Shown piece by piece: positions 9,463 through 18,502 of a stretch of DNA of 43,537 nucleotides. The translations under genes were made by a program, and so were the position numbers. The first letter of the stretch is position 1, and each line of letters starts with the position of its first letter. Source of the stretch: CAZIDL01 sp964537825 (GTDB lineage: Bacteria; Bacteroidota; Bacteroidia; Flavobacteriales_D; CAYVSK01). The stretch spans positions 1-43,537 of the forward strand of contig CAZIDL010000016.1 in NCBI GenBank assembly GCA_964537825.1. The letters run 5' to 3'. The notes beneath the pieces are model-generated. The model made no database searches, was not told the origin of the DNA, and saw only the letters and a program-made list of their open reading frames with translations.

Positions 9463-10119
9463 TCATTGCTCCCTCACTTGCTTTAGACGCCACTGAAGCT
9501 CGATGTTCTGATGTTCAAAGACGATCTGCTCGGGGAGTTCTTCAGACTTCTTCCATGAGAGCCGCATAACCACCTTTTTCTTCTTCATCATGCCGTCCAC
9601 GAGCTCTCCCTTCTCCAGCTGCTCATTACGAAGATGGTAATAAAAGGTCCCATCCTTTCCCCCATCGAACTTCCAGATGCTCCCGGGCTTTCGCTCCAAG
9701 CACTTGCCTTCCTGCTCATCCTCGATCGATGGCATCAGCAGCAAGCGCAGATCCTTCCGGATCCGCGACATCACGACCTTACGGTCCAGTTTATCCATGC
9801 AATGCTTCAATTCGAAGGAATCTTTCTTGAAGAGCAAGTCGAAGAACTTCACCCCCATCTCGGACATGAAGACCACCCGGTACTCGCGCGCTGCATGAGC
9901 TTTTATGACAAGAAGTCCGGTGAAATATCGTCCGTAAATCTCGACCTCTGCCCGATGGACCTGGCCTTCAGCAACCCCTTGGTAGATCCGAGCCAACTTG
10001 CTATCCGCAAAGGACTTCGTATCGGTCACCGCAAGATCCCGATAAGGAGAACAGGCCAATAAGAGGATCAGAGAAAGCTCAAGGAGCCGAGCGGAAAGTG
10101 CTCTTAGAGATGGGGACAT
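9463..10119 (-). CDS. Cluster-associated lipoprotein
   Basis: A 218-residue predicted lipoprotein with a basic N-terminus, a leucine-rich hydrophobic segment and the lipobox LLAC around residue 23. The mature part is a beta-rich, lysine-rich domain without known catalytic residues. Its position directly after a LolA-like gene, overlapping it by 41 bases, suggests a LolB-like or DUF3261-like partner that receives the pigment or lipid at the outer membrane. That pairing is an inference from gene order and size. The start at 10119 is chosen because it begins the signal peptide; the longer frame to 10194 has no signal-like sequence. Confidence 0.75.
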   Translation of the reverse strand: MSPSLRALSARLLELSLILLLACSPYRDLAVTDTKSFADSKLARIYQGVAEGQVHRAEVEIYGRYFTGLLVIKAHAAREYRVVFMSEMGVKFFDLLFKKDSFELKHCMDKLDRKVVMSRIRKDLRLLLMPSIEDEQEGKCLERKPGSIWKFDGGKDGTFYYHLRNEQLEKGELVDGMMKKKKVVMRLSWKKSEELPEQIVFEHQNIELQWRLKQVREQ

Positions 10120-10723
10120 TGATCCTTTTGTTCTCGAAGGTGATGATGGTGGAATCTCCGGAAGCTCCGAGCATCTCCACTTTCTTGACCTCATGCTCCC
10201 GTTTGGAGAAATAGAGCCTCATTTGTTCGAAGAACTCCTTCATGCTCTTGTCCTTGGGCTCGAGGAGCACCAGGTATTGACCTTCGTTCTGGAAGTAGCG
10301 TTTCTCAAAGTCAGGGTTATCGAATACCTGTCCTCTTACACTGCTCACGATCAGCTCGTTCATCTTTTGGAACATTTCGTTGGACCCCATGTCGTAGGAG
10401 TCCTTTTCCTTCTCTCCCTTCACGATCAGCTTATCACCCCGGATCAGGATCAGGTGTTCGAAGGGATCGGTGTACTCCCATCGGACATTGTTGGGTTTTT
10501 TGAAAAAGAAACGCCCATGGCTCGTCACCTTCTTCTCCATAAAACTCATATCCTTTACCTGGTCGAATCGGCTTTGAAGCGTATGTACTGTGTCCGCTCT
10601 TTCCTTCGCCATCTTTTTGAACCTGGAGGGATCCCCAAGTTCCCGGAAGGAAGCAGGCACCTGCGAAAAGAGCGAGCAGGGCAGGGTCAGGAGCAGAAAA
10701 AAACTAAGCAGCTGAAACCTCAT
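10079..10723 (-). CDS. LolA-like periplasmic carrier
   Basis: A 214-residue protein with an N-terminal signal peptide ending near LFSQVPA. The body shows the LolA family pattern: a SRFDQVK segment, then GRFFFKKPNNVRWEYTDPF, the hallmark of the outer-membrane lipoprotein carrier fold, and later repeated beta strands. LolA relatives inside aryl-polyene clusters are thought to carry the hydrophobic pigment through the periplasm. The gene overlaps the upstream deacetylase by 20 bases (10704-10723) and the downstream lipoprotein by 41 bases, so the three are tightly coupled. The start MRFQLLSFFL was chosen as the beginning of the signal peptide. Confidence 0.85.
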   Translation of the reverse strand: MRFQLLSFFLLLTLPCSLFSQVPASFRELGDPSRFKKMAKERADTVHTLQSRFDQVKDMSFMEKKVTSHGRFFFKKPNNVRWEYTDPFEHLILIRGDKLIVKGEKEKDSYDMGSNEMFQKMNELIVSSVRGQVFDNPDFEKRYFQNEGQYLVLLEPKDKSMKEFFEQMRLYFSKREHEVKKVEMLGASGDSTIITFENKRINVPISKSTFRSAP

Positions 10724-11489
10724 CTTGGAAGTCCTTTTGGAGGAGCTGATCGATCCGAACGCAAGCATGGCCTTCCTCCTGAAGACCATCGAGCAAACGC
10801 GGCAAGACCCCTAGCACCTTTTGGTGCGTATCGTGGAGGAGGATGATGGATCCGGGGCGCACGCGTTCGAGCACCCGCTCCACGCTCGCTTCTTCGCTTT
10901 TCGAGGTATCGAAAGAGCGAACATCCCATCCGACAGGAATGGCATCGGACCTTTCCACAGCTTTCCGAAGCATGGGATTGGTCACTCCATAGGGCGGGCG
11001 GAACGCGGTCGGATAGACCCCTGTGATCGAAGCGATCAGCTCCGAGGTTCGAGTGAGTTCCCGGGTCATGCGCTTGACCGGTAAAAGGTCGAAAAAGAAG
11101 CCATGTCCCCATGAATGGTTCCCGATAAGATGTCCTTCCCGATGGATGCGTTCAACGAGCTCGGGATGGGCTTCCACGCGTTCTCCGATCAAAAAGAAGG
11201 CCGCTTTCACACCCCGTTTCTGAAGAATATCCAGGACTTGGGGTGTTATCTCCGGGTGCGGCCCATCATCGAAACTAAGGCCGACCTGCTTGCGATCCCG
11301 GGCTCCATGGCAGTGGACCTCCATATGATGACCGGAATCGATATACGTCGAACCGATAACCGTGATCCCGAGGTAGACTAGCAGCGGGAGCAGATAACTC
11401 CACCATGGTACCTCATAGGCCAGATCCAATGCGAGCAGCAAGGAAAGAACGGCCAGGAGGAGCATCGTGGTCCAGCGATGCGGTGTCAT
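10704..11489 (-). CDS. Polysaccharide deacetylase (NodB) family protein
   Basis: A 261-residue membrane-anchored protein. Two hydrophobic segments lie between residues 8 and 47, followed by a NodB homology domain with the metal and catalytic motif SFDDGPH (Asp74, Asp75) and the zinc-binding motif NHSWGHG (His125, His129), then FRPPYG and a late LLHDTH. All key residues of CE4 deacetylases are present, so it should be an active metal-dependent amidase or esterase facing the periplasm. Its substrate in the pigment pathway is unknown. The start overlaps the stop of the chain-length-factor-like gene by 4 bases (11486-11489). Confidence 0.88.
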   Translation of the reverse strand: MTPHRWTTMLLLAVLSLLLALDLAYEVPWWSYLLPLLVYLGITVIGSTYIDSGHHMEVHCHGARDRKQVGLSFDDGPHPEITPQVLDILQKRGVKAAFFLIGERVEAHPELVERIHREGHLIGNHSWGHGFFFDLLPVKRMTRELTRTSELIASITGVYPTAFRPPYGVTNPMLRKAVERSDAIPVGWDVRSFDTSKSEEASVERVLERVRPGSIILLHDTHQKVLGVLPRLLDGLQEEGHACVRIDQLLQKDFQDEVSAA

Positions 11490-12547
11490 TCCGTGAGCAG
11501 GTATAGAGCGTGGTCCTTGTTGAAGAAATGATCGTAAACGAGTACTGTTCGGGGTGCTTCATCGGATCTTGTGGTGTCGAACCGAAGCGCTTCGGGAACC
11601 TGTTTTCGGGAGATCGATTCGGTAGCTGCCCATAGGCCGAACGAATCGGCCGTATAGGATTCCCCGTAAAGGTGTTTATAGGCCAAAGGAAGGGCATTCG
11701 GGAAATGCTCCTCCCTAATGCGGAAATAGGTGGGGTCGCTCTCCACATCTCCTGAAAAGCCATAGAGAACGGCATCGACATCCGCGGGCTCAACCCCGTG
11801 CTCTTTCAGAAAGCGCTCGATCCAGGCATCGAGCTGTTGGGCATCAGGATCGTAAAAAAGGGAAACGCCTTTGAGGACAGCTCTCGTTTTGGCATTCCGC
11901 TCCCCTGAAAGAAGGAAGAATTGGGCGCCTTCCCCGGCAATACTCCCGGGAGTTCCACTTTGGAAAAGCTCGGTGTTCCTTATGGGATCCATTTTCCACT
12001 TGCCGGTTTTACCGGTGACGTGGAAATGCCTATCGGTCATCTCATCGAAACCACCCACGAGCACGTTCTGGAGCTCCCCTTCACCCAACAGCATACTGCC
12101 GTCCATGATAGCACTCGGGAAGGAAAGCCCTCGATGAACGTACGTATGGTTATAGCCCGTACAGCCCAAGCTGATCGCAAGTTGTCCGCCGATGGAATTA
12201 TGGGTGGAGCGTATGAACGGGCTCGGATTGAGAAGTTGCTCATTCTCATCGATCATGGAAAGGAGGAACTTCTCCGTTTCTTCCATGCATCCAAGACCAG
12301 TACCGGTAACGATAGCTTCAGGACTCTCCAGACCAGAGCGGTCAAGGCTCATGCGTGCAGCACTGAGCCCCATCTTCACAAGGCGGCTCATGCGTCGAGC
12401 CTCGCGAGGGGGCACGAATTCCTTATAGGTAGGCTCTTCCGATCTCAGGAGGGCTCCATCGAAGTCACGCGGCTCCTGAAGGAAGGGTTTTTCCTGGTGG
12501 GTCCCTTGCGGGGAAATGCTACCGGTTCCCTGGATGCATACCTCCAT
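11486..12547 (-). CDS. Inactive ketosynthase, chain-length-factor-like
   Basis: A 353-residue thiolase-fold protein of the ketosynthase family. By alignment of the nucleophile region, glycine (residue 140, in YVHRGLSFP) occupies the place of the catalytic cysteine. The usual NAHGTGT histidine motif is replaced by a GFSGDVES-like segment. It should therefore not condense on its own and is expected to pair with an active ketosynthase, probably the adjacent 12549-13751 product, as aryl-polyene ketosynthase/chain-length-factor pairs do. The start at 12547 is chosen because the upstream ketosynthase stops 1 base earlier; the frame is open to 12661 but that part overlaps the neighbour. Confidence 0.86.
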   Translation of the reverse strand: MEVCIQGTGSISPQGTHQEKPFLQEPRDFDGALLRSEEPTYKEFVPPREARRMSRLVKMGLSAARMSLDRSGLESPEAIVTGTGLGCMEETEKFLLSMIDENEQLLNPSPFIRSTHNSIGGQLAISLGCTGYNHTYVHRGLSFPSAIMDGSMLLGEGELQNVLVGGFDEMTDRHFHVTGKTGKWKMDPIRNTELFQSGTPGSIAGEGAQFFLLSGERNAKTRAVLKGVSLFYDPDAQQLDAWIERFLKEHGVEPADVDAVLYGFSGDVESDPTYFRIREEHFPNALPLAYKHLYGESYTADSFGLWAATESISRKQVPEALRFDTTRSDEAPRTVLVYDHFFNKDHALYLLTE

Positions 12548-12548
12548 G

Positions 12549-13751
12549 TCAGCACTTGGCAAAGATGAGGCTCGAATTGTTCCCCCCGAAGCCGAATGAA
12601 TTGGAAAGCACGTAACGTAATTCCTGTCCTTCCCGGGTTTCGGATCGCGGCTCGAGCTCAAGCTCCTCCATCCTTTGGGAATAGTTCAGATTGGGATAGA
12701 TCCTTCCTTCCTGGATGGCCATAACGGAAAATACCGCTTCCAATCCCCCGGAAGCCCCGAGCGTATGCCCCGTATATCCTTTGGTAGAACTGAAAGGGGG
12801 GACCTTTCCTTTCCCGAAGGTCTTTTGAAGAGCCTTACCTTCAGAAAGGTCGTTATTGGGAGTTCCGGTACCGTGGGCGTTCACATGGTCGATCTCCTCC
12901 GGGCCAACGCCGCTCATGGCAAGCGCTTTTTCCATCGCCCGGAAAGCCCCTTCCCCTTCAGGTGAAGAGGCGGTCTGATGGTAAGCATCATTGCTGTTCC
13001 CATAGCCGACGAGGCCAGCGAGCGGTTCCTTGCCGGATCCTTCGAGCAAACCTTCGCGCTCCAGTACCACAAAGCCTGCTCCTTCCCCAAGATTCAGCCC
13101 TTTCCGCTCATTGTCGAAAGGTTTGCAGTGCTCCCGATCCAGGATCAACAGCGTGTTGAAGCCATTGAGGGTGAATTTCGCCAATGCATCTGTTCCTCCT
13201 GCAACTGCACGGTCCAACAATCCCATGCGGATCATCCTTGCCCCTAACATGATCGAATTGCCGGAGGAAGAACAAGCTGTATTGATCGTGGTGAGAAACC
13301 CATCGATCCCGAGCTCTTCGGCGATCTGTTCCGTACTATCCCCACAATCGTGGCGATCGATATAAGCGTTCTTCGAATCGTTAGCAAGGTAATCACGGTA
13401 AAAGCTTTCGGTATGGCGCATTCCACCGGTAGTAGTGGCAGAGATGAGACCGGTCCGGGAATGATCAGCACCCTGAAGATCAGCTGCCTCGAGAGCTTCT
13501 TGAGCTGCCAGGCTGCCCAAAAGAGTGGATCGGGAATAGCGGGTGGGATCGCTTCCCCCGACCTTTTCAAGGAGAAGCTCGTCGTTGACAGGGACTTCGG
13601 CGGCCGGGATCTCATCCTTATGGATGGTGTTCAGAAGATGGATAGCTCCGATACCAGAACTTTCCTCATGAAGAGAAACGCGTGTTTCCGCAACGCCCTC
13701 TCCGATAGCGGATATAGCACCAAGGCCTGTAATGTAGACCGCTTCAGGCAT
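12549..13751 (-). CDS. Active FabF-like ketosynthase
   Basis: A 400-residue beta-ketoacyl-ACP synthase with the complete catalytic set: Cys160 in NTACSSSG, His293 in NAHGTGTPNND, Lys324 and His329 in KGYTGHTLGASGG. It should catalyse decarboxylative Claisen condensation of malonyl-ACP units onto the growing polyene. Its immediate downstream neighbour is the inactive ketosynthase, separated by a single base, which suggests a heterodimer. The start overlaps the upstream ACP gene by 8 bases. Length and motifs are normal for the family. Confidence 0.92.
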   Translation of the reverse strand: MPEAVYITGLGAISAIGEGVAETRVSLHEESSGIGAIHLLNTIHKDEIPAAEVPVNDELLLEKVGGSDPTRYSRSTLLGSLAAQEALEAADLQGADHSRTGLISATTTGGMRHTESFYRDYLANDSKNAYIDRHDCGDSTEQIAEELGIDGFLTTINTACSSSGNSIMLGARMIRMGLLDRAVAGGTDALAKFTLNGFNTLLILDREHCKPFDNERKGLNLGEGAGFVVLEREGLLEGSGKEPLAGLVGYGNSNDAYHQTASSPEGEGAFRAMEKALAMSGVGPEEIDHVNAHGTGTPNNDLSEGKALQKTFGKGKVPPFSSTKGYTGHTLGASGGLEAVFSVMAIQEGRIYPNLNYSQRMEELELEPRSETREGQELRYVLSNSFGFGGNNSSLIFAKC

Positions 13752-14007
13752 CCGAACTCCTGTTCTCCTCGATGAAATCGGCCATGGTATTCACCGAATA
13801 AAGGATCTTTTTGCTCTTCTCCGGATCCTGGATCTTGATCCCGTACTCTTTTTCGAGCAGAACGATCAGTTCGAGCGCATCGATGGAGTCAAGTCCGAGC
13901 CCTTCCCCGAAGAGGGGATCCTCCGTTCCGATCTCTTCGCTCGACACGTCCTCGAGGTTCAGTTGCTCGATGATCTGCTCCTTCAATTGTTCCCTGAGGT
14001 CGCTCAT
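13744..14007 (-). CDS. Acyl carrier protein
   Basis: An 87-residue acidic carrier protein with the phosphopantetheine attachment motif GLDSID, placing the modified serine at residue 41. It is expected to carry the growing polyene chain for the neighbouring ketosynthases. The gene is separated by 1 base from the short ketosynthase-like gene upstream and overlaps the active ketosynthase downstream by 8 bases. It is one of two ACPs in the cluster; the other, at 20955, differs in sequence, so the two probably serve different steps. Confidence 0.93.
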   Translation of the reverse strand: MSDLREQLKEQIIEQLNLEDVSSEEIGTEDPLFGEGLGLDSIDALELIVLLEKEYGIKIQDPEKSKKILYSVNTMADFIEENRSSDA

Positions 14008-14008
14008 T

Positions 14009-14656
14009 TCACCTGGGTGCTTTTTGGTCGAACGCTTTTTGAATATTGGCTTCTGTATGGGGCATTAAGGCCTTTGAAACAGCTTGATCCTCCTTTTCCA
14101 CGGAATAGAAGCACGTATAGTGATCCTCTCCGTCCTTTTCCAGCCATCCAGCTATGCATGCATCGATCTTATCCAGGATCACAAGATCCTCCACCCGTTC
14201 TTTCAAGGGCCCCGGCACGAATCCGTCAAAGATAAAAAAAGCATTCTCACCCGTGATCCCGTGCCGAATACAGATCTCGCCAATGGCGATATTGGGGAGG
14301 GTATAAACGAAAACCGCCGGGCTCGGAGGATAAGCTTCAGGGTCCTCCACCGATCGTTGATGAACCCGATCGGTATCGAGGCTCGAAACCGCATTGGCCA
14401 GAACGATACCGATGCGGTCCCCGGAATAACGTTCCGTCAGTCCAGAAGCTCCGATCAATGCCTCACTCCCTATAAATGCCGCTTTACAAAGGTCATCCAT
14501 CTTGTAGAACTTCCGATGAACGCTGCCGAGCTCCTGATAGGCTATCCGGACCAAGGAAGCAAAGTCATCGTTCCCATCGGCTCGGACCATGGAGTCCCCG
14601 TCCCTTTTCAATCCTTCCCTATCGAAGTGAGCTATATGCGAGATCCCGAGCTTCAT
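14009..14656 (-). CDS. Short ketosynthase-like protein (Ketoacyl-synt_2 type)
   Basis: A 215-residue protein that corresponds only to the N-terminal half of a ketosynthase. The central stretch YTLPNIAIGEICIRHG is typical of the short beta-ketoacyl synthase-like family found in aryl-polyene clusters. No catalytic cysteine or histidine set of a full ketosynthase is visible, so it is probably non-catalytic or uses another mechanism; its role is unknown. The start MKLGISHIAH at 14656 overlaps the stop of the upstream ketosynthase by 4 bases, which favours it over the longer frame to 14686. This short length is normal for the family rather than a truncation. Confidence 0.8.
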   Translation of the reverse strand: MKLGISHIAHFDREGLKRDGDSMVRADGNDDFASLVRIAYQELGSVHRKFYKMDDLCKAAFIGSEALIGASGLTERYSGDRIGIVLANAVSSLDTDRVHQRSVEDPEAYPPSPAVFVYTLPNIAIGEICIRHGITGENAFFIFDGFVPGPLKERVEDLVILDKIDACIAGWLEKDGEDHYTCFYSVEKEDQAVSKALMPHTEANIQKAFDQKAPR

Positions 14657-15813
14657 ATTCGCTGGAACAAAAGAGCGGCATTGCAACCCCCGAAGCCAGA
14701 ACTGGTCTTAAGACAGGTGTTCATTCCTCGCTTCTCCCCATCCCGGATGATGTTCAAAGGCAAGGACACCCCATGATCCGAATATCCGACCGAAGGAAGG
14801 AGTTCCCCACTCCGCATGCAAGCCAGCACGATCGAACTCTCCACGACCCCTGCAGCACCAAGGCTATGCCCAAGAGCACCTTTGAAACTGTTCATAGGTG
14901 TCTTGCTTAAGCCGGAACGATTGAAAGCCTTGGCCTCCATTTCATCATTGTAGGGGGTGGCCGTGCCATGGGCGTTCAAATGATCCACCGCCCAAGCATC
15001 GATCCCGCTCAGGGTCAGGCTTCTTTCGATCGCCTGTGCAAGACCTTCTCCCGTACGTGAGGGACCTGAAATGTGATTGGCATCGTTGCTGGAAGCTCCC
15101 GCCATTACATAAAGACCTTCCTCCTTCCGATCCTCTTCACCAAGTGCCTCGAGCACAACAGCCGCCGCTCCTTCCCCGAGATTGAGGCCTTCTCGGCCTT
15201 CATCATAAGGGCGACACGGGGCGGGAGAAAGGGCAAGAAAAGCCTGAAAACCCGAAACGGTGAAAGCAGAAAGGATATCCCCACCCAAGACCACAGCCCG
15301 CTGATAGCGTCCCCTCCGCAGGAGGTCAGCTGCCGTATCTATCGCCAGAACACCGGAAATACAAGCGTTCGACAAAACCCAAGGACGGTCCTTCCTGTTC
15401 CAATGCTCAACAACACCCTTTGCAGCTTCAGCAAGATATTCCCTGCCCTTTCCAGCATCTGGCTTTGAACTCAAAAGGTCAATGTTCCCTTTGGTGGTAG
15501 TGATCATGAAAAGGGTCGAAGGGTCCGACGGATCGATGCCAGCACCTTCGATAGCCCTCTCAGCGGCCAGGATGCAAAGGCGTTCGAAGAGGGGATGTTC
15601 TTCCGGATCAGCCGGGCATTCACGATCGACCCGGTCACGGTCGACCATTCCACCGTAAAAAGGCGTTTCGGCCAAGTTCGGGTCTTCGATGCGGGAAATG
15701 CCCGTTCCCCCTTTCCTTAAGGTCCTCAGGTGTTCTTCGAGCGTGGTCCCCAACGGGGAGACGGCACTCTCGGATAAGATACGGATCGGCCGTTGTCCTG
15801 TTTCACCCTTCAT
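14653..15813 (-). CDS. Active beta-ketoacyl-ACP synthase
   Basis: A 386-residue ketosynthase with Cys151 in SNACISG, His282 in NAHGTATPYND, and Lys311 and His316 in KGALGHSLGAAG. The catalytic set is complete. The sequence is clearly different from the other two active ketosynthases in the window, so it probably handles a separate step such as priming or late extension. It overlaps the thioesterase gene upstream by 11 bases (15803-15813) and the short ketosynthase-like gene downstream by 4 bases. Confidence 0.91.
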   Translation of the reverse strand: MKGETGQRPIRILSESAVSPLGTTLEEHLRTLRKGGTGISRIEDPNLAETPFYGGMVDRDRVDRECPADPEEHPLFERLCILAAERAIEGAGIDPSDPSTLFMITTTKGNIDLLSSKPDAGKGREYLAEAAKGVVEHWNRKDRPWVLSNACISGVLAIDTAADLLRRGRYQRAVVLGGDILSAFTVSGFQAFLALSPAPCRPYDEGREGLNLGEGAAAVVLEALGEEDRKEEGLYVMAGASSNDANHISGPSRTGEGLAQAIERSLTLSGIDAWAVDHLNAHGTATPYNDEMEAKAFNRSGLSKTPMNSFKGALGHSLGAAGVVESSIVLACMRSGELLPSVGYSDHGVSLPLNIIRDGEKRGMNTCLKTSSGFGGCNAALLFQRI

Positions 15814-16276
15814 CGATCAACCCCTGTTCACGCTTCCATTCGAGGTAGAATTCAGGAACGGTCAAGCAGAGCTCTCCATTATGAGGGTCCATAAATACCT
15901 GGGTGGAAGTCCCGGTGGCAGCAAGAGCCCCATCGGAATCGCGATAGACGCGGTAATTATGCTGGATCTTAGCACCTACATTCTCGATAAGGGCCACTTC
16001 CACGGTCACACTGTCCTCATACGTGACCGGAGTTTTATACTGACAATCGATATCAACCACCGGGATGGCAAGCCCTCCTTTCCGATATACGTCCATGTAT
16101 CCCATTCCGAACGCTTCTCCGAAAGCTTCACGTGCATCTTCGAAAAAGCGGATGAAATGGCCGTGCCAGACCAGTCCCATACTGTCCACCTCACTGAAAC
16201 GGACCGGTACCGTGACCCGAGTGCTCAACACTTCCCGACCTTCCCTTACAGCGGATCTTTTGCGAGCTTTATTCAA
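15803..16276 (-). CDS. 4HBT-type acyl thioesterase
   Basis: A 157-residue hotdog thioesterase of the 4-hydroxybenzoyl-CoA family. The signature RFSEVDSMGLVWHGHFIRFF spans residues about 26-45 with Asp31 at the catalytic-type position. It would release or proofread acyl or aryl thioesters on ACP or CoA. The first few residues are basic; the start at 16276 overlaps the permease stop by 4 bases (16273-16276). Thioesterases of this type are regular parts of aryl-polyene clusters. Confidence 0.87.
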   Translation of the reverse strand: MNKARKRSAVREGREVLSTRVTVPVRFSEVDSMGLVWHGHFIRFFEDAREAFGEAFGMGYMDVYRKGGLAIPVVDIDCQYKTPVTYEDSVTVEVALIENVGAKIQHNYRVYRDSDGALAATGTSTQVFMDPHNGELCLTVPEFYLEWKREQGLIDEG

Positions 16277-17553
16277 GGCGTACGACGTTCTTCGAGAAAA
16301 TGAGCGGCCCCCATCATTACGACCCCTGTAATGAAGAGCTTCAGCAAACCGCCCCCGGCACCTTTTACACCAGAATTTCGAATGAAGATAGCATTAAAAG
16401 CATCCAATCCCCAATGAAGGGGAGATGCTTTTCCGATCTGTTGCATACTCTCCGGCATCACGTATAAAGGGACCCAGATCCCTCCAACAGCAGCTAAGAG
16501 CACGATCGTAACGGCGCTGAAACCGGTAGCCTGTTGTTGGGTGGAAAAAGCACTCCCCACAAAAACCCCGAAACCGGTAGCGGCAAAACCTGTAATGAGC
16601 GCTACGAGAAAAATGCCCAAAAGGTCCTTGCCCGGATCGAAGGCCGAGAGTCCGAAAAGGGGGAGCACGAAGATCCCGACCAGGAGCATTAGGGCACATT
16701 GAAGGACGCTCACGAGAAGATATGCGTTGACCTTTCCCGTGATGGTCGGTAAAGTCGCGTTCGGCAGGGTTTTCACCCGAAAGGCACTCCCATCGTTCCG
16801 TTCGCGGATCATGTTACCAGCAATGGTGACAACGATGAAAAAGATCCCGAAAACCGTCCAAGCCGGTACGTTATGCTGCACCGAATTAAGCTCAGGCAGG
16901 TCCGGTTGATCCCCGGCCGGTGCTTCGTGAACGCGAAAGAGTTCTTCGCGCTCCTTTCCGATCTTTCCGATCCCTGCATCGGAAAATCGCGCCTGGAGTT
17001 CTTTCCGGAGGGCACCCATCAAACTCCTTGCTCCATGGTCCGAAACAAAGCGGTCCACAAAATGCCGTACGCTAGATTTGAAAGAAGGCTTGGTCACAGG
17101 GTCGAAATAGAGAAAGATCGGGACCTTGCCCTTATCGCTCACAGTCCCCGTATCCGAACGCATTCCCAAAAGCTTCTCCACCCTCCTCGAAGCAAGGGAA
17201 TCGAGTTTTTGAGTCGCCCCTTCCTTTATCAGCAAAGCGAACTTGATGTCACCCTTACGAACAGTGCTCTTGATCCGCCTGATCCCGGGAAGCCTTCCTT
17301 CGGACGGCCGGTGCATTTGAAAGGCCTCGGAGCGTTCAAGGGTATTCCCAAAGGCCGTTCCCAGACTATCCCCATCCTTATCGACGAAGAGAAGGGGGAT
17401 ACTGCGTTCACGATACTCCTGAAAGGGGCCATGCTGGATGAGGGCCATTACGATGATGAGGATCATCGGCATTAGGAAGAGCAGCAAGATCCCTTCTTTG
17501 TCCCGAAAAAGGAGAAGAAGCTCCTTATGGACGGTTGCCCGGAACTTCTTCAT
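16273..17553 (-). CDS. ABC-2 type transporter permease
   Basis: A 426-residue inner-membrane permease with one N-terminal helix (about residues 21-40), a large extracytoplasmic domain, and a C-terminal block of about five helices from residue 235 onward. This is the layout of ABC-2/YhgE-like export permeases. It partners with the ATPase encoded just upstream, sharing a 4-base overlap (17550-17553), and probably exports the pigment or a lipid-linked intermediate. No missing segments are visible. Confidence 0.87.
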   Translation of the reverse strand: MKKFRATVHKELLLLFRDKEGILLLFLMPMILIIVMALIQHGPFQEYRERSIPLLFVDKDGDSLGTAFGNTLERSEAFQMHRPSEGRLPGIRRIKSTVRKGDIKFALLIKEGATQKLDSLASRRVEKLLGMRSDTGTVSDKGKVPIFLYFDPVTKPSFKSSVRHFVDRFVSDHGARSLMGALRKELQARFSDAGIGKIGKEREELFRVHEAPAGDQPDLPELNSVQHNVPAWTVFGIFFIVVTIAGNMIRERNDGSAFRVKTLPNATLPTITGKVNAYLLVSVLQCALMLLVGIFVLPLFGLSAFDPGKDLLGIFLVALITGFAATGFGVFVGSAFSTQQQATGFSAVTIVLLAAVGGIWVPLYVMPESMQQIGKASPLHWGLDAFNAIFIRNSGVKGAGGGLLKLFITGVVMMGAAHFLEERRTP

Positions 17554-18314
17554 GTAGCCGGATTTTCGGCACCAGCAGCCGTAAGGGACATCAAAAGCTT
17601 ACGAAGGCTGTCCCCGGTAAGGGGAACATCCCCGACCAGCTCTTCTGCCCCGGCTTCCTTCACGATCCTTCCCTCATCCATTACCGCGATCCGTTCGCAA
17701 AGTTCCTGAGCCTCTTCCAAGTCGTGGGACGTATAGAGTATAGCCATCCCTCCCTCCTTTTCTTTTTTCAAATGGTCCAGGATCATTCCCTTCGAGTGAA
17801 CATCGATCCCGGTTGTGGGCTCGTCAAGGAAAAGGAGCTCCGGCCGATGTAAAAGGCCGGCCATGAGGTTGACCCTTCGCTTCATGCCGCCGGAGAGCCT
17901 TGCCACCCGCTCATCTGCCTTCTCTTCAAGCCGAAAAGCTCCGAGCAGGTCCTCAACTCGTTCCCGAAGGATCTCACGTGGGATGGAATGCATTTTACCC
18001 AGATAATTCAGGTTCTCCCGCACGCTAAGGCTGTGATGGAGCGCGATCTCCTGTGGAACCACTCCGATACGGGCTTTAAGGGCTTCTTTTTCAGCGGGTA
18101 GTTCATGATCGAGCACGCAAACCCTTCCCTCACTCGGCCGCCGCACCCCGCAAAGAACGCTCAAAAGACTCGTCTTGCCGGCTCCGTTCGGTCCTAGGAT
18201 GCCAAAGACCGTCCTTTCAGGAACTTTCAAGTCAAGACCGTTCACCGCCCGTTTCCCTCCCTTGCGGTAGACCACGCTCAATCCCTCGGTCACGATGCAA
18301 TATCCCTGCTGCAT
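17550..18314 (-). CDS. ABC transporter ATP-binding protein
   Basis: A 254-residue ABC ATPase with Walker A GPNGAGKT (residues 41-48), signature LSGGMKRR and Walker B LLFLDEPT. It powers the adjacent ABC-2 permease. The start at 18314 lies 4 bases after the stop of a small candidate ORF (18319-18471). A perfect TAnnTTTG element at 18503-18510 could drive this part of the operon separately, with a leader of roughly 180 bases that contains the small ORF. Confidence 0.92.
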   Translation of the reverse strand: MQQGYCIVTEGLSVVYRKGGKRAVNGLDLKVPERTVFGILGPNGAGKTSLLSVLCGVRRPSEGRVCVLDHELPAEKEALKARIGVVPQEIALHHSLSVRENLNYLGKMHSIPREILRERVEDLLGAFRLEEKADERVARLSGGMKRRVNLMAGLLHRPELLFLDEPTTGIDVHSKGMILDHLKKEKEGGMAILYTSHDLEEAQELCERIAVMDEGRIVKEAGAEELVGDVPLTGDSLRKLLMSLTAAGAENPAT

Positions 18315-18318
18315 ATAC

Positions 18319-18471
18319 TTATTGGTCCAAACGCATTTCCGAAGATCCCCGACCTCGACCCTCCGCCGGGATCCCGATCATGGAACATTTCTGACCTTCA
18401 GGACCGTGATCGAAAAGAACAAGGTTCCGCTCCTCCTCTTTTTCTTTCCGCTCATCGGAACCTTCCATCAT
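18319..18471 (-). CDS. Candidate small protein (50 aa) upstream of the ABC ATPase
   Basis: The minus strand is open from an ATG at 18471 to a TAA at 18319 and encodes 50 residues beginning MMEGSDERKEKEEERN and ending SSEMRLDQ. It is charged and hydrophilic, with no signal peptide and no recognised domain. Support for it is positional: it fills most of an otherwise empty 211-base gap, ends 4 bases before the ABC ATPase start, and lies just downstream of a candidate promoter. An unrelated plus-strand frame covers the same region, so chance openness cannot be excluded. Confidence 0.3.
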   Translation of the reverse strand: MMEGSDERKEKEEERNLVLFDHGPEGQKCSMIGIPAEGRGRGSSEMRLDQ

Positions 18472-18502
18472 GCTATAAAAGCTCTGAATGCAGCTATTAC
18501 CC

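Noticed and set aside
14084..14776. 230-codon plus-strand frame opposite the short ketosynthase
   Set aside because: Antisense of a tightly coupled operon gene, no signal peptide or domain.
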